Shown piece after piece: positions 38,601 to 51,100 of a DNA stretch of 64,000 nt. The translations under genes were made by a program, and so were the position numbers. Source of the stretch: Paracyclopina nana (lineage: Eukaryota > Arthropoda > Copepoda > Cyclopoida > Cyclopettidae); NCBI GenBank assembly GCA_019096065.1, contig JAGUCH010000003.1, positions 11,470,001 through 11,534,000 of the forward strand, given 5' to 3'. How positions within the stretch are numbered: the stretch's first letter is position 1; each line of letters starts with the position of its first letter. The notes under the pieces were generated by a model. It ran no database searches. It had not been told where the DNA came from and saw only the letters and a list, made by a program, of their open reading frames with translations.

Positions 38601-41600
38601 AGAATATGTTATATAGAATCATGTAAAATATACTTACACTATGCCAGCATAGGACTCCAAGTGAAGGGCAATAAGAGTGTCAAAAAATCCTTTTCTCAAT
38701 TGCCCAGGCATGTACTCGGATGAGATGGCATAAAGGAGTTGCCTCTCATCACAATAGTGGCAAATTGCATGCTGAGCCCTGTAATTAGACTGATAGCACA
38801 GAGCGGAATATAGCTTCAGTGTCTGAACATGGAAGCTTAAAAGCTTTTCTTGCTCAATTAGCTCCATAATGTCAATGCATCTATCTTCTTCTGGGATGTG
38901 AAGAGCAATCATAGAAATTGCATCTTCACATAGCATGCTCCAGCCCCGAATGTCAGATAACTTCAAGGCATGGATTCTCAAATCCACATTGGGAACTCTG
39001 GCCCATTGGTTAGGCTTGATGCACTGAACCTTCAGCCTGCCTGGAAATTGGGGCACACTATGCTTTCCAGAATTCAACATAACTGCTGATGACAAGGGCA
39101 GAGTATTGGAAGTTCTTCCTAGCTCAAATTGGAGAGCATCCTTGGAAGTGGCTTTCACAAAAATGGCAGGGAACAATTTGGTGCCAGGCTCCATTTTGAA
39201 TCTTTGTTTCGTCTCCTTTCCTTCACATGTAAAGCTAACAATGCCAGTTGAGGTGTCAATGAAGCATCCAATAAAGAGGCCCTGGGAAGGAGCCTTTCCT
39301 GACGGATCTTGGCTCACCTCACTGTAGAGCTCATCAGTTCTCACCATGTAACAGCTCTGTCTTCCAAGGCTCTCTTGAATTCCGCCATAAGAGTCTAGCT
39401 TTTGAATGGTTGCAACTCGAATAAGGTCATGTGAAAAATCTTTTGAATAGATGTGATATCCAGTGGTTACCCAACCAACATATACCAAGTTAGGATCTTG
39501 ACCTGGGAAGATTCTTACTCCGTAAAAGTACTCATTGATTAATTCCAATGCTTCATTATCTAATGGTGCAGGCTCAGCTGAATTTGAAGGCTCATCAATT
39601 TGAGCAGATGGTCTTCTTTGCCTCTCTGGAGGAACTGGCTCACTAAATGGAATTAGACAATGTAATTAATAGATAACTAATTAATTAGGAAAGCTCCACT
39701 TACTTCATTCCCCTTCCACGTCTCATTGGAGGCTGCTGCCTACGCTGACCCTGCCGCACTTGATACTCATGCCAGCGTCTAGCTTTTTCATGCTCACTAA
39801 AAATGTATATAATGAGTTTGATTCAGAGTAGTTAACATGCTTAAGTATTTAGTATACCTTATGAATCTTTCATTGCAAGTTACTGGGAGGCTCAATCTCA
39901 GGAACTCCCAGTCAGCCTTCTCCTCTTGCTCATAAGTATTATGGCTGACTTTTAGTGATGGTGGGTTATCTGCACCAGCTGGCATCCTTGTTACATCAAT
40001 TTTGGTACCTTGCAAATCTTCAGCATTCTCAAAAATTGGTTGCTGCTTTGTGTACCAAAAGGTAACAGGCCTTGTCATATTGACACAAAAGGGTTCATAG
40101 CCTTCTTGCAAACCGCAAATAGTGAAGAATTTGAGGGTGTCAACATCATGGCCAAAATTAAACTTGATTCTCTGTCCTGTGCCCAGTGTACAAGCAGGGA
40201 CAAAAGAATCACCATTGACTTCAGTAAACGCTGAGTCTCCAGCGGCTGGGTCAACCAACAGCTCTCCATTCAATGAAAAACCTGAAGCACTCAAATTAGG
40301 TGTGTTTGGTTTCTAGCAGTTTTAACTTTGACAACTTACTGATTGTGTGATCAGTCATATCCAAGAAGACTCCAACAATGTCTCCAACTGCCCAGTGCTT
40401 TCCATAAGAATCACATCCAGCAGCATGGACTTTCTCCTCATTGAATCCATCATAGGCCCAAGAGGCATCATCTCCTCCAATCTCATGGTCGGGGCTGCAT
40501 GTGGCCAAAGTCCAACCCAATTTGATCGGTCCCTCAGTCATGATTTCAACTTCATAGTACCACTTTCCAGATGTGACTCCATACAACTTTTCAACTCTGT
40601 AGGTCCTGCTGGTTGGTCTTCCTCCAGAAGCCTCTTCCTCAGCTTCAGTGCTGGTCTGATCTGCAGGTGGAGGGTCCAGAATGTACCCATATACTAGGAG
40701 GGTCCGAACAGTCTCAGAAGCTGTGTTTCTATTGGCAATCTTGATGGCCTCATCTACATCCTTATACTGCACCAGATGAGGGCTTCTTCTCTTCTCAGTA
40801 TCTTCATTGAGGCCATAAGTCCAATTCTGGGAAATCCTTTCCCTAGCCCAAACATTATGGGTATTTTCAGCAAGTCTATCAACCAACTCCTCCATTTTGG
40901 CAGTCAATTCAATAGCACTCAAATCAAGTGGGGCTGGTTTGTAGCCATTGGACTGGAGGTAAGGATCATTTGGAAGCCTCACTGATCTGATCCTAGCTGG
41001 TGGTTTATCCATGGAGATGCTGTAGCCTAAAGCTACAATGGTTCTCAGGGTTTGCAAAGCAAGTTGAATATTGTATCTTTTTTCAGCAGTTGGCAAATTT
41101 TGGAATTGAGTCAAGCATGGATGATACATCATCTGATCATCCCTTAGTTCTCCAAAGCACCAACCAGTCTCAATTTTCGTGACTGCCCACATTTCATGAA
41201 TATTTTCAGCCAACTTGTCGCGAATGTTTTCAACAAAAGGCTGCAATTGAATTGCAGTGGTGTCAACTGGATTAGGGACAAAAGAGACATCATCATTGAT
41301 GGCAAGAGGTCCACTGAGCACAGTCTTGTGGAGCTCTCCAAAGTAAAATCCAGGATCAATGTAAAGTTGTTGGGATGGAAGAAGGGACTCAAATAGAGGT
41401 GAGAAATTCTCTGGAGGAGCATACTTCAGCCTTCCATGATCACCACCAAACAGAAATCTGCAACTTATTTTGGCAGAGGCACTGATTACTGGGAAAAACA
41501 TGCCATCTAGGTTGAAATCTCTGAAGTAGCCAGGGACTTTCATGCCATTGATGAAAAAAGTAACAATGGGAATGTTCAGGTCAAGGGCCACTCCAATGTT

Positions 41601-44358
41601 GTCTCCTTTTTTAACATGAGGTGGACTCACAGAGGGAATAACCATGGTGCTTCTTCCTCCGGTCCATAAATAAGCGCCATCAAATCCAAATGAGTACAAA
41701 TCATCTCCTACTCCATTTCCACCCCATTTCTCCCCACCTCCAGGGTAGGGCACATAGCCAGCAGTGTTTGCCCATCCCACTCTGAAATGTGGTGGCAAGC
41801 TTGACATTTGCTCCACATGGTCAATTGCAACTTCAAAGTACCACTTGGAATACAGGGCTGAATTGGGGACATAGCCAACAAAAAGATTGGGAATGGCACT
41901 TGCAACATGGTCTACTACTGCAGTGTGCAACAAAAGATTCTTGCCAGGTAGCAAAAAGTCAGTGATGTTATTTTGGGAAGACCTGACAGCAACTCCAGAG
42001 CCAACACAGAGATTGCACAAAATGTCAAGTACTTTGGGATCCCTGCCAAATTTCTCCAGGAGAGAAATGATGACTTTGATATGCTCCTCTTTCATCATGT
42101 TCAAGGCTTCTGGAGAGTCATTGAGAATACAGTACAATACATCCATCATGCCAGCACCTTCACCCCCCAATTTGCTGAAAAGCCAGTTCAATCTCTGGGC
42201 TTGGGCAAATTGTGAGCAATTCGTGTGATTGCCTCTGATGATGGCAGCCAAAAGTTGAAACAAGTAGGTAGACACTTCATCCCATTGCTGACCAGCTTCC
42301 TCTCCAGCCAGCGAAGAGAGCATTCCGGATGCAGTTATTACATTCATTTTGTCAATTATCTCCAAAATTAGGTTAAGGATGCCTTCTTCTTGAAATAAAT
42401 CTTGCCTATTTCTTAGAGCCTTCAAGAACTTTTGACGGTCCTCGTGGCTGAGATCTTCTTCAGGCTGAGCAAAGTAAGTAATCAGGTCTTCAAGGCAGCC
42501 CACCATTTCTCCTAGGTTGACCATCCTGAAAAATCCGGAATGTCTTTTGCTCTCAGACATGCTGTCTAGGCCTTTGAAAAATTGGTTGAAAAGCCCAGAG
42601 CATTTCCGAATAACTCTGGCAGTTCTAGCTTCTTCATCTTGGCTTCTGCTAAAGGAAACTGCATCATCCATTCTGCCTTCCTCATGAAGAATGACTTGTT
42701 TCTCTTCAACCAGACCCACTCCTTTCTTCTTCACTTGATATGTTTTGTAGGACATCCATAATCCAGACTCAATGTGTTGAATGATGACCTCAGTATTGTC
42801 ATATTGAACAGAGGGAGCTCCAATGATTTCCAGATCCTTGTCTTCCAGAATGACTTTATTGTCATCTTTCTCAGCTCTGAGGTAGAAGCATGAATTGGCC
42901 AGAGTGGCATCTTCTTTCCTCAGTAGCATCAAAGTGTTATTTTCATCTACCCCCAAATAGAGACCAGAAGTGATATGTTTGATTCTCATTGGGTGGTACC
43001 AATTGATGTACCCTCCAGACCATTTGACTCTTGCCAGCTCCAACCTCCATAGTGACCTAGCTTGAAGAAGCACACTTCCACCTTCATACACAACAATGCT
43101 GAAAAAAGCATCTTCCTTGATAATTTTGCCTCATTTAATTGTTAGCCATCATAATTACTTGGTTTCCGGAGAATCTGGAGAAAAATTTGAAGGCACAGTC
43201 AAGGCCTCATCTCCTGCATGCAAAAATCTGATGACATCTCCTCCAAAGACACAGGATACATTCTTCAATCTGGATAATCCCGTGCCATATGGAGAAATAA
43301 TCCAATGAGTGACATGAAATGAGGCATTCACAATGGCCTTTTCTCCTTCCTTGGTTGCTTGCTATATAGTCAGTTAACTCATTAGTGATTACTGAAAGAT
43401 TTGAATTCATAATTACCAAATATCTCTCTGTTGCCACAGAGACAAGAATGGCATCATCACCAACCCTGACTTTTTCACCTTCTGACCTTTGCTTTGATGA
43501 AGGATGAATTGTCCACCAGCAAGCTTCACCTAAAATGAGTTTTGAGCTCACTAGATTGTTAAGGTTACTTAAAGTCATTTTGGAAAGTACCTTCGGACTG
43601 CTCTTGCAGACCAACATCAAAGGCCAACTTGTCACTGCTTGTGCTGCTTGACAAGCATGCCAAAAACTAATAAAAATAGTTTCAGTTCAAAAAGTGTAGA
43701 GATCTTAAAATCATCCTTTACCATGTTACTATTAGCATGTCTTAGTAGGATTGCATTTCCATAGAGTAGCGTTTTGTGTCCTGACCCCATTCCAGAGCTC
43801 TAAAAAGTTTTTGTAATTAAAATGAAATTCACATTATGATGTATAGGTTTTATTACAGCTCCATCACTTCCAGCTGTAATGAGCTCTTGCAAAGCTCTGA
43901 CAGACAATGCTTGATCAATCACAAAGACACATTGAGACAAATCTGGAGGATAGTTCTGAAATGCAGAAGACAATCCTCATTAAAGGAACTATGAAGATTT
44001 ATCTGATGATGTACTCTATCAGCTATTCCTTCGAGGAAACAGTGACGATTTCCAAATCCTTCAGCAGACAAGCAGACACGTTCACCCGTTCCAGTGCATG
44101 AAAGACACACCATGTCTTCCTAGAATTGTGAAACAAGCTTAAATTAGACTAGATTTTGGGAACGAGCCTTTTTAAAAGAAGTGATTTCTTGGGAAAAATA
44201 AAAGGAGCTTTTTTCAGCAAAATTGAGTGGCAGCAACTTGTTTCACAAGAAGCAGATTAGGCTACTTAGTTTTTTTTTTTTGCTTTAAAAAAATTTAATT
44301 GGCTTACCGTTCTGAGGAATGAAACATCATCTTGCTCGCCTTCACCTCCTTCTGCCAT
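26641..44358 (-). CDS. RyR: Ryanodine receptor, ER/SR calcium release channel
   Basis: Twenty-one coding exons on the complement: 26641..26815, 26955..27120, 28302..28458, 28521..28799, 29242..29829, 29887..30115, 30170..30257, 30553..31706, 31762..32020, 32075..38577, 38638..39642, 39704..39796, 39858..40281, 40340..43098, 43159..43361, 43417..43529, 43591..43666, 43722..43799, 43857..43955, 44015..44119, 44308..44358. All phases close, giving 4867 residues, near the usual 5000. Seen in order: N-terminal inositol-receptor-like/MIR region ([22 protein letters not shown]), SPRY and RyR repeats ([22 protein letters not shown]), RIH-type solenoid, EF-hand region ([13 protein letters not shown]), then the channel with pore motif GGGIGD at 4715-4720 and the zinc-binding CFICGIG...H...EHN. 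The C-terminus [13 protein letters not shown] plus a Gly/Ser tail is arthropod-like. The start [17 protein letters not shown] fits the family. One exon is 6.5 kb. The residue after the filter is unusual (see findings). Confidence 0.97.
27165..27546. mobile_element. MITE, family B, copy 1, in the ryanodine receptor intron
   Basis: A 382-bp element with inverted ends TGCCCTGTTCATGTA (left) and the complement of TGTCCTGTTCATGTA (right), flanked by TTA on both sides (27162-27164 and 27547-27549). A second copy at 57181-57617 is inverted relative to this one and shares GACAATTTTTCTCC and the terminal blocks. The 3-bp TTA duplication suggests a Harbinger-type origin. Confidence 0.82.
27552..28290. 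mobile_element. Family A element with internal tandem expansion, in the ryanodine receptor intron
   Basis: The first 250 bp align with the interior of the 81-479 element (GGAGGC, GCACCAAACTT, AAATTCATCCG, CTGCCTTG, TGGTTCCAATCGGCTCAG), and the right end carries ATATGAGAAC at 28281-28290. The left TIR appears lost next to the family B insertion. The interior contains a long tandem array (27803-28275). The right end lies about 10 bp from the donor site of the exon 28302..28458. Confidence 0.7.
27803..28275. repeat. Tandem array of about 20-22 bp units
   Basis: Roughly twenty head-to-tail variants of GAGCCTTGCTTAACTTCAAA with point changes (AATAGCCTTGC, GAGCATTGC, GAGCCTAGCTC). A two-unit block, AATTGCCTTGCTAGACTTCA, is duplicated near 27970 and 28010. 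The founding unit exists as two copies at about 425-460 in the unexpanded 81-479 element. Confidence 0.9.
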
Positions 44359-44829
44359 GATGAAGTTAAGGAAGGAGGGATTTTAAAATGTATCCATAAC
44401 CGAACTAAAGTATTCCGAGTTGTATATTGCACTAGCAAGATTTGCTTCAGGTGAACTTCTTGCGGACAACAGACCGGCCTGTGTGGAAGAAGGAAAAGCT
44501 AGCAGCAGCTTTCACCTATGTAATGGCAAAATTCGAAAGCAACATAGCTAAAGTGCTTTCTTCTCCGTATTTTTAGCCAGCAATGGGCAATAGGCATACA
44601 GAAAGTAGCATACATCTTTAGTTTTACTCATTTTTTAAATTTGGTGATACTCTATGATAGATAGTGGGATCACAGACATATAGTATAATGTAGAATTTTT
44701 CAATTATATATATGTGCACACTTAGTGTATATCAATTCAAGCTAACAAATCTTCTAGCGCAGTTTCTGTAGCAGTAAGCATATAGGGTAATAATGCCTTG
44801 GAATTTTTTGTAGGTGGTTGGTGAAGGCA
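44359..44829. other. Spacer between RyR start and SOCS 3' end
   Basis: About 470 bp of AT-rich DNA with no gene seen. It must contain the RyR 5' UTR and promoter (or a 5' UTR splice acceptor) and the SOCS 3' UTR. The two genes are head-to-tail on the minus strand. Confidence 0.6.
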
Positions 44830-45813
44830 TCAGCAATCATTGTTCCAATTCGTTGTTGACAACACTGGTTGAGTCAATTCCAGAGATCGAGATTCTAATT
44901 TGTGCTTGTAGTGGTATTCTCGTAGGTAATCTTGCAGCGAATTGGGAATGGGCAATTGGCTCACTTCGCTGTAGCCAGCCATGTTGTCGCAGATCACTGT
45001 ACGAGCCAATTCTTGCAAGGAAAAGGGCGCTTTCCTCAGCACAGGGAACAGGAGCATGGGCTCGAAAAACATGCATGACAGGGGATCTTTGTAGTGGTCC
45101 AAAAGGCCTCGTATCGACCTCGAGGCATGCACACCAGGATCATGGCAGTCAAAGCTGAATTTGTGCCCAGTTTCCTCAATCCTGGCATGCAGGGACCTGG
45201 AATATCTGCGAAAAGACACCGAGAACATGTAGTCATCCTGGGCAGAGTCCCTCAGCAAAAATGAGCCTTCCGGCTTGTTGTTAAGCAAAGCCTCAGCTTC
45301 GTATCTGTCCATTTTGCCCCAGTAAAAGGGGCAGCTAAAAATGTCCCTAAGCCTGGGAATCAGGTAGTTGATGTAGTCCACCTGATAATTGGCCCTGGGA
45401 TTATTAACAATGGCCTCATCATTGCTTCGAGTCACAATTGCACCTCGGTTGCCATTTTGCAAGGCCTCCAACACTTCTCTGGGAGTAGCCATATTTGTTT
45501 GGAAATGTGCTGCAGAATTCATGCTATACTTGATGCAGATACATGTGGCTGGATCACTGCTCTGAAGAAGAAGATTGCCACCGCCAGATTCCACTAGAGA
45601 ATGTTCCTGCTGCTTGAGTTTGCTGCGGTGCTTCTCCAAATTCACTGATCGCCTCCAACTCAAAGGCTTCCTTTTTTTCCATACACTTTTGAAGACTAGC
45701 TTCAGTCTTGAGGGAGCCTTGCTAATTTTGGTGGCCTCATCCTCCTCTTCTTCTTTGGTGGTGGTTGTATCAATGTCAGCAGCTGAGTTATCGACTGAAG
45801 CAGCTAATGACAT
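44830..45813 (-). CDS. Socs: SOCS4/5-like suppressor of cytokine signalling (Socs36E type)
   Basis: Single coding exon, 327 residues. The SH2 domain spans about 164-257 with the phosphotyrosine-binding FLLRDS (Arg188) and the SOCS4/5-typical [14 protein letters not shown] and [17 protein letters not shown]. The SOCS box at about 263-303 includes [13 protein letters not shown] and [17 protein letters not shown] proteins bind phosphorylated receptors or JAKs and recruit an elongin BC-cullin 5 ubiquitin ligase, giving negative feedback. The N-terminal half has an acidic patch and a basic block ([14 protein letters not shown]). The start is the first ATG of the frame; a CTGTAG acceptor at about 45868 suggests a 5' UTR exon further up. 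SOCS4/5 group is certain; the exact orthologue is inferred. Confidence 0.95.
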   Translation of the reverse strand: MSLAASVDNSAADIDTTTTKEEEEDEATKISKAPSRLKLVFKSVWKKRKPLSWRRSVNLEKHRSKLKQQEHSLVESGGGNLLLQSSDPATCICIKYSMNSAAHFQTNMATPREVLEALQNGNRGAIVTRSNDEAIVNNPRANYQVDYINYLIPRLRDIFSCPFYWGKMDRYEAEALLNNKPEGSFLLRDSAQDDYMFSVSFRRYSRSLHARIEETGHKFSFDCHDPGVHASRSIRGLLDHYKDPLSCMFFEPMLLFPVLRKAPFSLQELARTVICDNMAGYSEVSQLPIPNSLQDYLREYHYKHKLESRSLELTQPVLSTTNWNNDC

Positions 45814-48112
45814 CCGTGTGGTATTAGAGAGCCAAGGCCTATTGCCAAATTTTGCTATGTATTGTGTTTGTCTACAGAGCACTCGTAGTGAAGTGAAGCT
45901 GATATGATGTGCTCAACTTTACAGGGAAATATGACTGCTATATGATTCAGCTGCTACTATGTGACTGTGGCCTGGCCACTGTGTAGGCAGGGAAAGGAAA
46001 AGAGGCGAACTGGGTCGACAACACTCAAGGATAACTTAAATTAAAGAGGTTGCGAGAGTTATTATTGTAGACTATCTGCAAAAATAATTCTTTACCACGG
46101 ATTTGCTAACTTCTTACACATAATTCTGAATTAATGAACATCTGCCAGAAATATGCACTATTTTTGATCATTTGCAGGAAATGGCCCAAAATAAATGTAG
46201 CTTGACTTTCCAGATAAAGAGATCCCATAACGAATTAATCTTGATCCAAGTCTTGAATTTATACTTGAGCCATTAGCATTGCTTTAGTGCTTCGCAGCCA
46301 AGCTTTAATTGAAGCCAAAAAACCATTCTGAATTAAATCTTAATCTCAAAAATACTGCATATTTGCATAGCTGAATTCAGAGTAAAAAAATGGTTTTTGA
46401 GTCAGAACGTCGAAAAAACGGCCAGATATCTATATGAGCTTGTGGTAAAAGCGGCCAAAGAAAAAACATAGAAAACATTTTGCATATACTTGACATCTTT
46501 GATGTTATTTCTTGTGGATACGGATTTGAGTAGTGCATTCTCCTCTAGGAGTCACTTTTTTTAGTTGATCCAGTGCACTTACTACTTTACTGGAGCTATG
46601 TGGAAATTCCTAGAATCGGATAATGCTATTTTTCTTGGGCTTCAGCCACTCATGAAGGCAATTGATGATTGCTTAGTAACTTAGAGGCTCAGTGAGGACT
46701 GTTGTTACCAACACTTAAGAGCATTTTTGTTTAAAAGCAGATTTCTAGGGAAGTAGAAAGCAAAAGCTATTATGGGATTTCAGTGGAATGAAAAGCTTTG
46801 GAATTCTAGGGTAATTATGCTCATGGAAAATATCCTGGAAAATTCATTATTAACCAAAGCTCGTTTTTTATTATCAAGCAATTTGCCTCTTTATCTAAAA
46901 TTAAAGGCCAATTCCAAAAAAGTGAATGATTCACATCACTATAATTTTTCAGAGAAATGTAAAAATACATGCACATACGGTTGTAAAACTCTTGAAGCAC
47001 CTGAGTGCAAAAGTAGATTCCTTCATAATCTTTTGAATTGTGAAAATTTGAGAATGGCATAGAAAACCGGATAACCATTCATGCAAAGTAATACACTGCT
47101 ACATAAGAAAACGCACACTTTTAAGTTGCTTGATTCAATTCTCCTCTGATTTTTCTCTCCTAGAAGGCGCAAAAATTGGCCCACAATTCTCGCAACTTAG
47201 CTTGGGCAACAGAAAGCTTTATTAGTGTCACAAAATGATATTAAGCCTCGAAAATATCACCTATAAAAATTACCCTACATAAGAAGCAAGGGATTTTTTG
47301 CCTTTTCAGAGGAGAACAAGAGGCTACAAAATCTCATCTGTGATGGAAACAAAAGAGCTGAAAGGGCGCAGAAACAAAAAATTAGGTGTCCAGCGGGAGA
47401 GAACATTGCGATTTTTCAAAGTGCAGATTGTTTTGTCATCATTCAGCGGAGACTTTCTTTTGGCAAAAGAAAGCCTACTATAAAGAAGAAGCTGAACGAA
47501 GCTGAAAAGTAGGCTAGCCGGTCTTGAAAACTTCAACAATCCGTTGTCCTCTTAGTGACAAGGCCGGCTTTCGAGACTTTTTCTGGGTCGAGTTTCTTAC
47601 AGGATGATGGCTTTCTTTGAAAATCATAGCTGTGAATTATAACAGCTTCAAAAGCTCCACGTTTTGTGATACTGTAATAGATTGATAATATACTATGATT
47701 TCCTTTCATGAATCACGGATTTTCAATCGTCATAGCTCGAATCTCGTAGCTTTGCAAGACTGCAGGAGAATGCTAGAAATTCGGCCCTTGAGCCCTGTGT
47801 CCCATCAAACCTGTCCTTGTAAGCCATTCCTTCCTAATTGATGAGGAAGGCAGGCTCTCAAACATGCTGCATAATTTTATCTATAAATGTATTGAGCTAG
47901 ATTGAGGGCAGAATTTCCGCGACATTTGTGGATATTGAGCATATGTAGCCAGTAGCTCATGGGCTGCGTGCATACATTTAGAAAGCAGCCCAAAGCAACG
48001 TTTAGAAAGCTGCCTGAAATCTTCAGTATAGGTTGCTCGATCCTGGCAACTTGTCAACTCAAAATGTCTCAGCTTCAACCTCGTGAAAAATAGTAGAAGC
48101 AGCAGCTAGGGG
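45814..48112. other. Divergent spacer between SOCS and the LAMMER kinase
   Basis: About 2.3 kb. The two genes point away from each other, so this should contain both promoters and 5' UTRs. Only AT-rich sequence and short unsupported frames (for example 46772-47062 plus and 47324-47539 minus) were seen. Confidence 0.55.
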
Positions 48113-51100
48113 ATGTCCAACATGGTGCCAGGGAGGCCCAGGCGGCAGCAGCAGGCCTACCGCAGGGCCAACACCAGCCTCACTCTCATGTCCAACAACA
48201 TGGACAGTGACCCGGATCCCTACATCTCCTGCTCAAACATCCTGGACAAGTTCAACGGGAGCAAGGACAGCACTCTGGCCAATGGGAGCCCTCTGCGAAA
48301 GTCCTCGGGCGGCATCAAGGACTTTCTGCTCGGCCGGTCATCAGCTGCTCGCAAGGAAAGCACAGCATCCAAGGACAACCTTGACGGGACCATCATGCCG
48401 CAGTGGTCCGTTCAGGAATCGGTCATCGATGACCTGAGGATTTCAGCTGTGCCCAGGCAGCCCAAGTATTCCTACTTGATCGGCAAGTCGGCGCAGAAGG
48501 ATGATTTTTGGCGCAAAAGCAACGCCGGGTCCATAGTGAATAACAACATTTACTCAAGTAGCCGGGCGCCACCGCAAGATGGCGCTGCCATGAATAATAG
48601 CAGCTACTACATGCCCCAGCACAATTCCAGCAGCTCCAAAAGGTTGACGGACTACTCCTCGCTGCACAACAGCAATCACAGCGTGCAGAGTGCAGCGTAT
48701 GAGGACCGGATCAGCACAGCGCTGCGCAAGGCGCCATCTAGCGGGAACTACGGCGGCACCACGAGCAATAGCAGTGCAGTGCAGAAATCCAAGAGCTACT
48801 CCAATTTTGACTTTGTCCGCAGCAGAGACCTGACCTTCCAGGTGTGTAGATATATTTTACGTAGGCTGCACAGGTGATATATGGTAGCAATACATTTATG
48901 AATACATTTCGGGCAAGTGGCTCTCCTGCGGAAATGCGACTCGAGCAGCAGGGCCAGCTTTTCTGCGTTGACCTTCTGCGACATCAAATTGCTATATGTG
49001 AACTTGTAGAGAGACGACCCGTTGCACCGTTATGGAGGCTTTGGGACCTTGGCCACCTCCTCCATTTATGGGAGCAAAATTAGGGAGACCTCGGACGAGA
49101 AAGAGCAGAACCGCAAGAAGGAAGTGGACGACCTCATTTCAAAGTACGCCAGGAAAAAGCCAGCCCCTCCCCCGCCCATCCAAAGAGACTACTCTTCCAC
49201 CAGCCTCAAATATGGAGCCTCCAGGGAGAACATCTACGGCCCAGCAACGTCCAACAACAGGGACAGCCTCTACGGCCTCTACGGAGGAGCCTCGAGTACC
49301 AGCCTCTATGCACCGCCGGGCTCCTCGAGAAGGTCCAGTCAGTACGAGGCCCCCTCTTACGCCCCGCCGGATCCCCCCATCTACGACTCAGCCCACCAGC
49401 GGCAGACCCGATACATTTCGGCCTCCAAGTCCTCCTCGAACCTCTACTTGCAAAGCCAGTACGGTGGAGGGCCTGGATTCGTGGATACATCCGGACGATC
49501 CTTGAGTAGGCAGCAAAAAACGCTGTCGATGCACGGCGGCGCCGCGCCAGCTAGCTCGGGGCGAAACAATAGCGTTATGGAGGCCGCGGCCTCCATTATA
49601 GCTGCCAACGCCCACCAAGGCCTCGGTACATCCGAGTGGTGGAGTACTAGTCAACTGGGCCCAAGTGTAGCCCAACCTGTGCCTCTGCAGCATGATTGGA
49701 GCCAAAAGAACCTCTGGTCTGCGAGTGGGGGCATTGGTGGGGCAGCTGCGCCCACTGGAATACATCATCATCCTGTATTGCCGGTACAGACACTTTTTAC
49801 ATATTCTTACAGTGCTCCCTACTAGGATACACCTGTGTAGCCATTGTGTTGTTCCCCATTCTACTGTATTTATAGCATCTGCTGTATCTCCTGTATTTTG
49901 ACTGTATCCGTCGTTTTTTCTCTCTAGAATGTGGCTCCCATTGGGGATGATGGGGATGGGCATTTGGCGTACAAGTTGGGAGATATAATCGAGCACGACA
50001 ACCAGAGATGTAAGCTGCTTTCTCCTTACATTTGCCATTGTAGCTTGTCGAGATTTGAACGCAAGATTAATGCTTTTTGGCCCGCGTACATACTTCTTCT
50101 GCTGAATTTTCGTATTTTCTCAATACTCTAGTAGCTTTAGTGTATCGGCTTCTTTTCCAGTCAAAATCCTTGCTACCCTTGGCGAGGGCACATTTGGCAA
50201 AGTGGTGAAAGTCAAGGAGCTGAGCTCGTAAGTGTTCAACATTTGGTCGCAAAATGCCAAGTTCAAACGATTGTTTTTCTCCTCCTTCAAAACAGAGACA
50301 AAATCCTTGCTTTGAAGGTGATCAAGAACGTGGACAAATACAGAGAAGCAGCCAAGCTTGAGGTGAATGTATTGGAAAAAATTCAAGAAAAAGACCCAAT
50401 GGGCAAGCAGTACGTCGTTTCCCAATTAGCCTACTTTCTGCTTGATCTGTTTTCTTTTTCTCCAGCCTCTGTGGGAAAATGCTGAGCTGGTTCAACTACT
50501 TTGGCCACATGTGCCTCGTTTTCGAGCTGCTCGGACTCAGCGTCTTTGATTTCCTCGTAATGATTGCTCAAATAACTGTAGTAAACAATTCCGGTTATTA
50601 CCACTTTTGGCTTACAGAAGGAAAACAACTACCATCCGTACACTCTGGACCAAGTGAGGCACATCACGTATCAATTGTGTTTTGCAGTTAGATTCCTGCA
50701 TGATTGCAAGTTGACCCATACAGATCTTAAGCCAGAAAACATCTTATTTGTGTCCTCTGACTGGGAAGTGTGCTACAACGCCAAAAAGGTATTCTAGTTT
50801 TGGCAAGAAAGCATAGTTTCCTCACTTTCCCCCTTTTTTTGCAGAGGAGAGACATTAGGCGAGTGAAGAACACAGAAGTAAGATTGATTGATTTCGGATC
50901 AGCAACTTTCGACTGGGAGCATCACTCAAAAGTGGTCTCAACTCGCCATTACCGAGCTCCAGAAGTGATATTAGGTAACCCCGAGTGACCTTTTAATCCC
51001 GCACCACTTTTAGAGCTGTACTGTTTTCCTTAGAGCTTGGCTGGTCTCAGCCCTGCGATGTCTGGTCAGTGGGATGCATTATGTTCGAGCTGTACCTTGG

